64,000 nt of DNA from Frigoribacterium sp. ACAM 257 (GTDB lineage Bacteria; Actinomycetota; Actinomycetes; Actinomycetales; Microbacteriaceae). A program made the translations under genes and the position numbers. This document shows, piece by piece, positions 43,759-51,510 of this stretch. The notes beneath the pieces were generated by a model, which was given only the letters and a program-made list of their open reading frames with translations, made no database searches and had not been told where the DNA came from. Numbering within the stretch: the stretch's first letter is position 1; each line of letters starts with the position of its first letter. The DNA is taken from NCBI RefSeq assembly GCF_007954365.1, contig NZ_VOLO01000002.1, positions 496,001 through 560,000 on the forward strand, written 5' to 3'.

Positions 43759-45363
43759 GTGTCGACGCTGGTGCTGATCGGGGCGACGGTCCACGACGGT
43801 CGAGGAGGCGCGGCGCAGGTCGCCGACGTCGTCGTGCGCGACGGCGTGGTCGCGGCCGTAGGGCCGGGGGCCGCGGCGTCCGCCACGTCTGACGTCGCCA
43901 CTGCGGACGAGGTGGTCGACGCTCGCGGACTCGAGGTGCTGCCCGGGTTCGTCGACGTGCACGCTCACGACGACGCGGCGCTGTTCCGACCCGGCGGCGT
44001 CGCGCCGAAGATCGCGCAGGGCGTGACGACCACCATCGTCGGCAACTGCGGCCAGGGCGTGGCGCCGTCGCCGACCGACACTCTCGATCGCTCGCTCGAG
44101 CAGTACTCGCTGCCGGTGCTCGGACCGTTCCCCGACCGACGCTGGGCGCGGTTCGGCGACTACGTCGACACGCTCGCCCGGGAGCCGCTCGGCGTGCACG
44201 CCCGCACACTCGTCCCGCACGCGCCGGTCCGCGCCTCCGTGCTCGGGATGGTGCGTCGCCCGGCCGCTGCCGACGAGGTGTCGCGCATCGCGGGCGCCGT
44301 CGGCGAGGCTCTCGACGCGGGCGCCCTCGGCGTCTCGCTGGGCCTGATGTACGCCCCCGGCGACACCGCCGACCGGCCAGAGCTGTTGTCGATCGCCAGG
44401 GAGGTGGCGGCCAGGGACGCGCTCCTCGTCGCCCACGTGCGCAACGAGGCTGACGGGCTCCGCGCCTCCGTCGACGAGCTCGCCTCGCTCGGTCTCGAGT
44501 CGGGCGCCCGCGTGCACGTCAGTCACCTCAAGGTCACCGGGCCGCGGAACGTCGGCGGCATGGGCGCGATCGTCGACAGGCTCGACGACCTGCGCGAACG
44601 GGGTCTCGACGTCTCCGCCGACGTCTATCCCTACGACGCGGGCAGCACGACGGTCGCCTCGCTGTTCCCGCCGTCGACGGCCGACCGCGGGGTCGAGAGC
44701 CTGCTCGAGGCGCTCCGCGACCCGTCGACCCGCACCGCGGTGCTGGCAGGGCTCGAGGAGCCGTGGCCGGACACGACCCTCGAGAACCAGTGGGCGGCGA
44801 TCGGGCCTGCCCGCATCCTGCTCGCCGGCTTCTCCCTGCCCGAGCATGCCGGCCTCGAGGGCCGCAGCGTCGACGACATCGCGACCGAGCTCGGCGGAGA
44901 CCCGCGCGAGGTGCTCGCCGACCTCGTGCTCGCCGAGCGCGGCGCGCTGACGGTGATCGTCTTCCACACCGACCTCGAGGGTATGCGCACTGCCCTCGCC
45001 TGGCCGCACACGCTCGTCGGCTCGGACGGCCTGCCGCGCGAGTCGGGCACCGTGCACCCGCGGCTGTACGGCACCTTCGCCCGGCTGCTCGACGTCTACG
45101 CCGGCACCGGGCCGTCGGCGGTGCTGGCCCGCGAGGAGGCGGTGCACCGGATGAGCGTCGCCGCGCACCGCCGCTTCGGGACCGTCGCCTCCTCGGCGCC
45201 CCTGGGGCTCGTGCCGGGGGCGGCGGCGGACCTCCAGCTCGTGGACCCGGCCGCGTACGCCGACCGCGCGACGTACGCGGAGCCGCGCCGCTCGCCGTCG
45301 GGGGTGCGTGCGGTCTGGGTCTCGGGCGAGCTCGTCGCGGGCGAGCTCGCGGGGCTCGCCTGA
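43759..45363 (+). CDS. N-acyl-D-amino-acid deacylase (D-aminoacylase) family amidohydrolase
   Basis: A 534-residue amidohydrolase that removes the acyl group from N-acyl-D-amino acids. It has the N-terminal composite beta domain, then LPGFVDVHAHDDAALF (metal ligands), GVTTTIVGNCGQGVAPS, a VHVSHLKVTG motif, SADVYPYDAGST, and LVGSDGLPRESGTVHPRLYGTFARLL near the C-terminus, which are all diagnostic of the D-aminoacylase family. Substrate specificity is not certain; D-glutamate, D-aspartate or neutral D-amino acid derivatives are possible. A strong GAGGAGAGGAG leads to the GTG. It is near D-serine dehydratase-like and RidA genes. Confidence 0.92.
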   Translation: MSTLVLIGATVHDGRGGAAQVADVVVRDGVVAAVGPGAAASATSDVATADEVVDARGLEVLPGFVDVHAHDDAALFRPGGVAPKIAQGVTTTIVGNCGQGVAPSPTDTLDRSLEQYSLPVLGPFPDRRWARFGDYVDTLAREPLGVHARTLVPHAPVRASVLGMVRRPAAADEVSRIAGAVGEALDAGALGVSLGLMYAPGDTADRPELLSIAREVAARDALLVAHVRNEADGLRASVDELASLGLESGARVHVSHLKVTGPRNVGGMGAIVDRLDDLRERGLDVSADVYPYDAGSTTVASLFPPSTADRGVESLLEALRDPSTRTAVLAGLEEPWPDTTLENQWAAIGPARILLAGFSLPEHAGLEGRSVDDIATELGGDPREVLADLVLAERGALTVIVFHTDLEGMRTALAWPHTLVGSDGLPRESGTVHPRLYGTFARLLDVYAGTGPSAVLAREEAVHRMSVAAHRRFGTVASSAPLGLVPGAAADLQLVDPAAYADRATYAEPRRSPSGVRAVWVSGELVAGELAGLA

Positions 45364-45383
45364 GGTCTGCTGGGCCGTGAGGC

Positions 45384-45439
45384 GACGTCACAGCGACAAA
45401 GCGACGTGACCTACCACGTCGTCTTGTCGCGGTCGCGTC
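45384..45439. terminator. Long hairpin (family S, copy 3)
   Basis: 25-base arms (45384-45408 and 45415-45439) pair with five mismatches around a 6-base loop, 20 bp after the D-aminoacylase stop. Length, loop size and the arm end CGACGTG match the hairpin at 3107-3162. Confidence 0.6.
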
Positions 45440-45571
45440 GTCGCGACCGGGCGTGACGGCATCTGGGCGAACGCACGAGCTGCTCATGGCCGGGACACGA
45501 CCCGGGGGTGTTCGCTCGACGTCAGCTCGTCGACGCCCGTCTCGACGCGCGCCGGACGACGAGGAGACGCC

Positions 45572-46192
45572 ATGAAGCTGCTGTTGCTGGGAGCCACCGG
45601 GGGAGTGGGGTCGCACGTGCTGCGCCAGGCGCTCGCCGCCGGCCACGACGTCACGGTCCTGGTGCGGGACGAGACGGCCCTCGACGAGCGCCACGGGGTG
45701 CGGGTCGTCGTCGGCGACGCGACGTCCGCAGCGGACGTCGCGGCGGCGGTCGCGGGCCAGGACGCCGTCCTGAACGCGGTCGGCTCCCGCCGCGTGCGTC
45801 ACCCCGTCGAGGTCGAGGTGGGCGAGGCGCTGCTGCCGGCGATGCAGGCGTCGGGCGTCCGGCGGCTCGTCGTCTGCTCGGCGTTCGGCGTCGGCGACTC
45901 GGAGGGCGACGCCAGCGCCCTGCAGAAGATCTTCTTCCACACCGTGCTCGGCAAGGTCTACGAGGCGAAGGAGGCGGCCGACGCGCAGGTGCGCGACAGC
46001 GGCCTCGACTGGACCCTGGTCTACCCCACGCGCCTCGTGGACGACCCCGCGACGGGAGACGTCGTGGCCTCCGAGCACCTGGCCGACGGAGCCTCGACCC
46101 AGGTGACCCGGGCCGACGTCGCCCGCTTCATGCTGGCGCAGCTCGCCGACGACGCCTGGCTGCGCCGCACGGCGGTGCTCACCGGGGCGTAG
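45572..46192 (+). CDS. NAD(P)-binding atypical SDR (NmrA-like) protein
   Basis: A 206-residue Rossmann protein: LLLLGATGGVGSHVLRQALAAGHDVTVLVRD binds NAD(P), then DAVLNAVGS and LVVCSAFGVGDSEGD, and LDWTLVYPTRLVDDPATGD. This matches atypical short-chain dehydrogenases such as NmrA-like and BlvRB-like proteins. The YxxxK catalytic pair is replaced by VYEAKEAAD, so oxidoreductase activity is possible but not sure. A GAGGAG lies before the ATG. Monocistronic, with a hairpin at 46220-46259 after it. Confidence 0.88.
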   Translation: MKLLLLGATGGVGSHVLRQALAAGHDVTVLVRDETALDERHGVRVVVGDATSAADVAAAVAGQDAVLNAVGSRRVRHPVEVEVGEALLPAMQASGVRRLVVCSAFGVGDSEGDASALQKIFFHTVLGKVYEAKEAADAQVRDSGLDWTLVYPTRLVDDPATGDVVASEHLADGASTQVTRADVARFMLAQLADDAWLRRTAVLTGA

Positions 46193-46219
46193 CGGCCGGC
46201 CTCCGGCCAGAGAGAGCGG

Positions 46220-46259
46220 ATGCTGCCGTCGCCCCTGGCCCGGGAGACGACGGCAGCAT
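46220..46259. terminator. Bidirectional terminator
   Basis: Perfect 12-base arms ATGCTGCCGTCG (46220-46231) and CGACGGCAGCAT (46248-46259) lie between the convergent NmrA-like and serine protease genes. Confidence 0.75.
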
Positions 46260-46268
46260 GGGGCCACG

Positions 46269-47150
46269 TCACAGGAAGCCGGCCCGGAGGGCGGCGGAGC
46301 TCAGCGACGCGTACACGCCGGGGGCGCCCTGGTCGCCGCACCCGTGGCCGCGGGAGACGATGCCGATCTGGTACGTCCTGCCGTTGACCGAACGGAACAG
46401 GGGCCCGCCGCTGTCGCCCTGGCACGAGTCCTTCCCTCGTACGCCGGCGCAGATCTCGGTCGACGGGTCGAAGGTGTCGTAGCTGAGAGCGCACTCGTCC
46501 TGGTGAAGGAGGGGGACGTCCACTTCGCGGAGCCGGTCGGGGTAGTTCGGCAGCTGCGTGTCCGTGTTGCCCCAGCCGATGACCGTGGCCTGGTGGCCGG
46601 GGCGGATCAGCGCGTCCGTGCCCGGAGTGGGCAGCAGCACGGGGGCGATGCCCGTCAGGGGAGTCTCCAGGGTCACCAGGGCTGCGTCGTATCTGCCGCC
46701 CCCGGTGTCCGACTCGGGGTGCACGACGACGGACTGCGAGACGGGACCCGGGAGCAGCGACCGGACCTGCCCGGTCGTCGTGTCCGCGAGGTTCGTCCGC
46801 CCTGCGACGACGGTGAGGGCGTCGGCCTCCTCCTGGGTGAGCCCCTCCACGCAGTGAGCTGCGGTGAGCACGCGCTGAGGGTGCACGACGGAGCCGCCGC
46901 ACTGGTGCTCCCCGTCGATCTGGAGGGACACCACGAACGGGTACCTGCCGTCGGGGACCTCCCCGCCGCCGATGATGAACGGCGCCGGCGCCGGCGCCGG
47001 CGCCGGCGCCGGGGCCGGGGCCGGCGCTGGCGCTGGCTGTGCAGCCACAGGTTGCGGAGTGAGGACGGCCGCGGCGGCGACCAGCGCCGCGACGCCCGCC
47101 GCGACGGCCACGCCCCGGACCGACCGTGACGACAGATCGTGATTCGACAT
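46269..47150 (-). CDS. Secreted trypsin-like serine protease (S1 family)
   Basis: A 293-residue exported protease. The signal peptide (about 12-37) is followed by ten or so Ala-Pro pairs that act as a spacer, then FIIGGGEVPDGRYPFVVSLQ, the usual start of the mature enzyme. The catalytic triad is His in LTAAHC, Asp in RYDAALVTLE, and Ser in GDSGGPLF. Cysteines near His (CGGSVV, AAHC) and in the C-terminal half (DECALSY, EICAGV, DSCQGD, HGCGDQ) would form disulfides as in chymotrypsin relatives. Asp six residues before Ser suggests trypsin-like specificity for Lys/Arg. Processing requires cleavage before IIGG. Confidence 0.94.
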   Translation of the reverse strand: MSNHDLSSRSVRGVAVAAGVAALVAAAAVLTPQPVAAQPAPAPAPAPAPAPAPAPAPFIIGGGEVPDGRYPFVVSLQIDGEHQCGGSVVHPQRVLTAAHCVEGLTQEEADALTVVAGRTNLADTTTGQVRSLLPGPVSQSVVVHPESDTGGGRYDAALVTLETPLTGIAPVLLPTPGTDALIRPGHQATVIGWGNTDTQLPNYPDRLREVDVPLLHQDECALSYDTFDPSTEICAGVRGKDSCQGDSGGPLFRSVNGRTYQIGIVSRGHGCGDQGAPGVYASLSSAALRAGFL

Positions 47151-47312
47151 GCGAGCTCCTTCGATCAGCAGTGAATGTCAGTCCAACATGTCACAGGATC
47201 GGGGGTGCTTCAAGAGGAGAGACCTCACCCGGGGGGATGAGATCACCACGGTCGTCGCGGCCGAGGGGTTCTCGGGCGCGCCTGCACGGGAGTGCGCTGC
47301 CGGGGCGGGCGC

Positions 47313-47717
47313 CTAGCCGAGCATGGCGAGAGCGTCGATCTCGACGAGCATCGCTTCGTTGGGCAGCTCGACGAAGATCGTCGTGCGGGTGGGGAACACG
47401 CCGCTGGTGACGTTCGCCCGCACCCAGGTCTCGTAGGCCGCGTTCATCTCCGCGAAGTCGCTGCGCTGCGTGAGGAACACGCGCAGGGACATGACGTCGT
47501 CGACGGTGCCGCCGGCCGCCTCCACGATCGCCTTCACGTTGTCGAGCGTGCGCAGGGTCTGCGCCGTCAGGTCGCCGCGGAACAGGTACTCGCCCGTCGC
47601 CGGGTCCTGCGGGCCCTGGCCGGAGACGGCGAGGAGCCCGTTCTTCAGCACCCCCTGCGAGAAGATCGGCATGGGGGTGGGGGCTCCGGTGGTGATCACC
47701 TGGGTCTTGTCGCTCAC
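47313..47717 (-). CDS. RidA family enamine/imine deaminase
   Basis: A 134-residue YjgF/YER057c/UK114 protein that hydrolyses reactive enamines and imines formed by PLP enzymes. It has PIFSQGVLKNGLLAVSGQGPQDPATGE, then QTLRTLDNVKAIVEAAGGTVDDVMSLRVFLT, and FPTRTTIFVELPNEAMLVEIDALA. GAGGAG lies 8 nt before the GTG. It is divergent from the D-serine dehydratase-like gene, whose product would produce such an imine, so they are probably functionally paired. Confidence 0.9.
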   Translation of the reverse strand: MSDKTQVITTGAPTPMPIFSQGVLKNGLLAVSGQGPQDPATGEYLFRGDLTAQTLRTLDNVKAIVEAAGGTVDDVMSLRVFLTQRSDFAEMNAAYETWVRANVTSGVFPTRTTIFVELPNEAMLVEIDALAMLG

Positions 47718-47855
47718 AGGGGGTCTCTCCTCAGTGTCGGTGGGGCTGTGGCCTCCTGGTGAAGGAGGCGGTGGCTGTGGACGGCGCGCTCTCACGGCGT
47801 CTCCCCTGCAAAGCTATCGGGAGACCGCACCGCGCCACGACGAGAGGACACCCCC

Positions 47856-49208
47856 GTGCAGACGTCCAAGGCCACCTTCGCGAGCGAGCACCGGCCGGCA
47901 CCGTTGCTGCGCCTCCCCACGCCCCTCCTCACGCTCGACCTCGACGCGCTCGAGCACAACGTCGCGACGATGGCCGCGTGGTGCCGAGCGGCCGGGGTCG
48001 ACCTGGCGCCGCACGGCAAGACCTCCATGTCACCCGACATCTGGCGGCGCCAGCTCGACGCAGGGGCGTGGGGGATCACGGTCGCGACGGCCTTCCAGGC
48101 GTCCGTCGCCCGCGAGGCCGGCGTGCGGAACGTCGTGCTCGCCGGGACGACGTTCTCCGAGGAGGCGCTCGTCGCCCTCGCTGCCGACCCCGGGTCGACG
48201 CGCGTGCTGATGTGGGTCGACTCGGTCGACGCCGTCCGCCTCGCCGACGAGGCGCTCGCCCGTGCTGCCGCCAGGGGGGCCGACGCCGCGGGGTCGGACA
48301 GCACGTCGGAGTCCGCCGCCCCGGCCGTGCCGCCGCTGGCCGTGCTGGTCGAGATCGGCTCGCCCGTCGGCCGGACGGGAGCCCGCAGCCTCGCCGAGGC
48401 GCTCGCCGTGGTCGACGCCGTCGTCGCGGCGCCGCACCTCGTGCTCGCCGGCGTCACCGGCTACGAGGGCGCCCTGACGCACGACGTCGACCCCGCCGGG
48501 ATCCAGCTGATCGACGACTACCTGCGCACTGTGGTCGAGCTCCTCGACGCGATCGGCCCCGATGCGTTCGGGCCCTGGCTGGCGAGCGGCGGCGACGTGG
48601 TCGTGAGCGCGGGCGGCAGCGTCTACTTCGAACGCGTGGTCGCCGTGCTCGCCGGGCGGCACGACCCCCTCGGCGAGCGCGGGCCGCGGACGCGGGTGGT
48701 GCTCCGCTCCGGCTCGTACGTCGCGCACGACCACGACCTCTACCGGCGCCTGACGCCGTTCGCCCGCGACACGACCCCGCCGATCGACGGCGTCACGGGC
48801 CGCGAGTCGTTCCTGCCCGCGATCGAGCTCTGGGCGACGGTCATCTCACGGCCTGAGCCCGAGCTCGCCCTGCTGAACGTCGGCCGACGCGACACGGCAG
48901 ACGACGAGGGCCTGCCCCTTCCCCTCGACGCGTGGCGACCGACCGCAGGAGGGGGTGCGGACGACGCGTCGGCGACGCACCTGGACGGCGTGCTCGACGG
49001 CGCCGTGGTGACCGCCCTGAACGACCAGCACGCGTTCCTCCGGCTGGGCGCCTCCTCGGGGCTGGCCGTCGGCGACCTGGTGCGCCTCGGCGTCTCGCAC
49101 CCCTGCACGACCCTGTCGCAGTGGCGCGAGCTCTCGCTCGTGCGCGGCGGCACGACCGCCCGCGAGCAGCCCCCGGTCGTCGAGGGCACCTGGCTGACGC
49201 GCTTCTGA
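47856..49208 (+). CDS. D-serine dehydratase/D-threonine aldolase-like PLP enzyme
   Basis: A 450-residue fold-type III PLP enzyme. LRLPTPLLTLDLDALEHNVATMA and LAPHGKTSMSPD give the alanine racemase-like N-terminal domain with the PLP-binding Lys. GVTGYEGALTHD, then LRSGSYVAHDHDLYRRLTPF, and the C-terminal metal site in LNDQHAFLRL and LGVSHPCTTLSQWRELSLV (His-x-Cys zinc pair) mark the DSD1-type D-serine dehydratase-like domain. It is inferred to act on D-serine, D-threonine or related D-hydroxyamino acids. An Ala/Gly-rich insertion (about 140-155) is seen. It is divergent from ridA and downstream of a D-aminoacylase. Confidence 0.9.
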   Translation: MQTSKATFASEHRPAPLLRLPTPLLTLDLDALEHNVATMAAWCRAAGVDLAPHGKTSMSPDIWRRQLDAGAWGITVATAFQASVAREAGVRNVVLAGTTFSEEALVALAADPGSTRVLMWVDSVDAVRLADEALARAAARGADAAGSDSTSESAAPAVPPLAVLVEIGSPVGRTGARSLAEALAVVDAVVAAPHLVLAGVTGYEGALTHDVDPAGIQLIDDYLRTVVELLDAIGPDAFGPWLASGGDVVVSAGGSVYFERVVAVLAGRHDPLGERGPRTRVVLRSGSYVAHDHDLYRRLTPFARDTTPPIDGVTGRESFLPAIELWATVISRPEPELALLNVGRRDTADDEGLPLPLDAWRPTAGGGADDASATHLDGVLDGAVVTALNDQHAFLRLGASSGLAVGDLVRLGVSHPCTTLSQWRELSLVRGGTTAREQPPVVEGTWLTRF

Positions 49209-49248
49209 GCACTGCCGAGACGGAGCCCCCGAGACCGGTCGAGTTCGT

Positions 49249-49280
49249 CGTGGCCGGGCGGCGGCGACGGCCCGCCCACG
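49249..49280. terminator. Hairpin between convergent genes
   Basis: 11-base arms (49249-49259 and 49270-49280) pair with one mismatch, between the D-serine dehydratase-like gene and the convergent epimerase gene. Confidence 0.55.
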
Positions 49281-49377
49281 ACGGACCCGCCCGCACTCCG
49301 AGCGCCGTCGCCCCGACGAGCCGCACCGACGGCTGCGCACGCCCAGACCGCGCACGCGGCACCGGTCGGGTCGGCGA

Positions 49378-50358
49378 TCAGCCCGCGACGAGCCGGTCGT
49401 AGAGGGCGTCGACCTCGGGGTCGACGACGCGGCGCGACGGGTCGGCATCGTGCCACGCGACGATCTGGCGGGCGCCCTCGGCGAAGGGCACCCGCGGCTC
49501 CCAGCCGACGGCGACCTCGCGCACCTTCGACGAGTCGAACAGGGCGGGGTGGCTGCGGTCGCCGCGCAGGTCGGCGTCCCACTCGGGCGCCGCCGCGACG
49601 AGGTCGTGGGTCGTGCGGTGGACGACGTGCAGCGATCCGCCGGCGGCGTCCGAGAGGCAGCGGGCGATCTCGTTCCAGGTGAGCAGCTCGGACGACATGA
49701 TGTTGAAGGCCTCTCCCGACGCCTCGGGAGCGCCGAGCAGCGGCACGAACGCCCGGGCGAAGTCGTCGGAGTGGGTCATCGCCCACATCGAGGTGCCGTC
49801 GCCGTGCAGCACGACGGGGGCTCCGCGGCGCATCCGGTCGATCACGGTCCAGCCGCCGAGCAGCGGGACGTGGGTGCGGTCGTAGGTGTGCGACGGGCGC
49901 ACGACGGTTGCGCGGACGCGGCCCGCGAGGTGCTCGTCGCGCAGCAGCCGTTCGCAGGCGATCTTGTCGCGGGCGTACTGCGACCAGGGGTTGAACAGCG
50001 GCGTCGACTCCGAGATCGGCAGCGCGGCCGGCGGCTTCTGGTACGTCGAGGCGGAGCCGATGAACACGTACCGGTCTGCGTGCGGCACGACGGCCCGCAG
50101 CACCGAGCGCAGGTCGTCGGGGGTGAAGGTCAGGAAGTCGGCCACGGAGTCGAACCGACGGCCTGCCAGGGCCGTGACCAGCGCCTCCTCGTCGCGCACG
50201 TCGGCGACGATCGACTCGACCTCCTCGGGCAGGGAGCGGCTGCTCGTGCTGCCGCGGTTCAGCACCGAGACGGACCAGCCGGAGCGCACCGCCTCACGGA
50301 CGCACGCGGCACTGATCTGGCCCGTGCCGCCGATCACGAGGAGGGACTGCTCTGTCAT
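49378..50358 (-). CDS. NAD-dependent epimerase/dehydratase family protein
   Basis: A 326-residue extended-SDR protein. LLVIGGTGQISAACVREAVRSGWSVSVLNRG binds the dinucleotide, FIGSASTYQKP and YARDKIACERLLRDE hold the active-site Ser and YxxxK (YARDK), and VVRPSHTYDRTHVPLLGGW follows. The layout is near that of plastid RNA-binding CSP41-like and nucleotide-sugar epimerase proteins. The substrate is unknown. It ends 47 bp before cutC on the same strand, so the two are probably transcribed together. Confidence 0.9.
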   Translation of the reverse strand: MTEQSLLVIGGTGQISAACVREAVRSGWSVSVLNRGSTSSRSLPEEVESIVADVRDEEALVTALAGRRFDSVADFLTFTPDDLRSVLRAVVPHADRYVFIGSASTYQKPPAALPISESTPLFNPWSQYARDKIACERLLRDEHLAGRVRATVVRPSHTYDRTHVPLLGGWTVIDRMRRGAPVVLHGDGTSMWAMTHSDDFARAFVPLLGAPEASGEAFNIMSSELLTWNEIARCLSDAAGGSLHVVHRTTHDLVAAAPEWDADLRGDRSHPALFDSSKVREVAVGWEPRVPFAEGARQIVAWHDADPSRRVVDPEVDALYDRLVAG

Positions 50359-50405
50359 CGCTCCACTGTGCACGCTCACGGGCGGGGCGGGCCGGGCCGG
50401 GCCCG

Positions 50406-51278
50406 TCAGTCGCCGTGGGGCGTCGGCACGCGCGTCGCGGCGTCGAGCGCGGCGCGCGCGGCTCGGACCACCGAGGGGTCGGTCACCGCGTACGCGTCGG
50501 TCGCGCCCGCCGAGCCGAGCGAGACGAGCGGTCGGTCGTGCCCGTCCTCGTCGGCGCCCGCGTGCGCCGGGGTGACAGCCGTCGTCGACGCCGACAGGTG
50601 CACGGCGGCCACGCCCGCGGCGACCAGCGCCGCGATGTCGTCGAGCCGGACGCCGCCGCCCGCCATGACCTCGACGCCGCCGGACGCCGCGACCATGTCG
50701 GGCAGGACGCCCGACGTGAGCCCGTCGCGTGCGCGGGAGGCGCCTCCCGAGGTGAGGACCCGGTCGACGCCGAGCGCGGCGAGGGCGGCGACCGCGTCGA
50801 CCGGTGAGGCGGCCCGGTCGACGGCGCGGTGCACGGTCAGGTCGAGACGGCCGCCGCCGTGCCCCGCCGGGCGAGCCGCCGCCGCCTCGCGCGCGACCGA
50901 CGCGAGCCGCGCGACGGCGTCCACGTCGAGGGAGCCGTCGGCCCGCAGCGCCCCCACGACGACCCCGGCGACGCCTGCCGCGACGAGGGTGCGGACCTCG
51001 CGCTCCATCACGGTGAGGTCCGCCTCGTCGTAGACGAAGTCGCCGCCCCGCGCCCGGACGAGGGCGTGCACCGGCACGCCCGTCGCGACGACCGCCTCCG
51101 TCAGGCCCTGCGACGGCGTGACGCCGCCGATCTCGAGCGCGGTGCAGAGCTCGACCCGGTCGGCTCCCTCGGCCTGCGCGGTGAGCGCGCCGCCCAGGGA
51201 CGTCACGGCGATCTCGAGCACGACGCGTCTCGGGCCGGCGTCGGCAGCGGACGAGGAGGTGCGGGTGCGGTCGCTCAT
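50406..51278 (-). CDS. cutC: CutC family protein
   Basis: A 290-residue TIM-barrel protein of the CutC family: LEIAVTSLGGALTAQAEGADRVELCTALEIGGVTPSQGL, VPVHALVRARGGDFVYDEAD, LTVHRAVDRAASPVDAV, VLTSGGASRARDGL and VEVMAGGGVRLDDI. It was first named for copper homeostasis, but the direct role is doubtful and sugar or sugar-phosphate metabolism has been suggested. A double GGAGGATCGGAGG ribosome site precedes the ATG at 51278. It is divergent from the acyl-CoA synthetase. Confidence 0.92.
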   Translation of the reverse strand: MSDRTRTSSSAADAGPRRVVLEIAVTSLGGALTAQAEGADRVELCTALEIGGVTPSQGLTEAVVATGVPVHALVRARGGDFVYDEADLTVMEREVRTLVAAGVAGVVVGALRADGSLDVDAVARLASVAREAAAARPAGHGGGRLDLTVHRAVDRAASPVDAVAALAALGVDRVLTSGGASRARDGLTSGVLPDMVAASGGVEVMAGGGVRLDDIAALVAAGVAAVHLSASTTAVTPAHAGADEDGHDRPLVSLGSAGATDAYAVTDPSVVRAARAALDAATRVPTPHGD

Positions 51279-51327
51279 CCTCCGATCCTCCCAGAGGCAC
51301 CCGCCCGTGATCCTCCGTGCGGAGCCG

Positions 51328-51399
51328 TCGAGGGCGGGCATTCCGGGTCGAGGGCGGGTCGCCGCCTACCCGCCCTCGGCCCGGAAAACCCGCCCTCGA
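51328..51399. repeat. Long imperfect palindrome in a divergent promoter region
   Basis: 32-base arms (51328-51359 and 51368-51399) pair with five mismatches around an 8-base loop. Each arm holds two CGAGGGCGGG units. It lies between the divergent cutC and acyl-CoA synthetase genes, so it is not a simple terminator. Confidence 0.65.
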
Positions 51400-51510
51400 G
51401 AAGAACAGCGCGTGCGGCACGGATCGCGGTCGGTCGATCGCGGACCACGGATCAAGGGAGCACCGCGCCGCATGCCGCGCCCGGCATGGGCGGGCGAGCA
51501 TCATGGAGAC

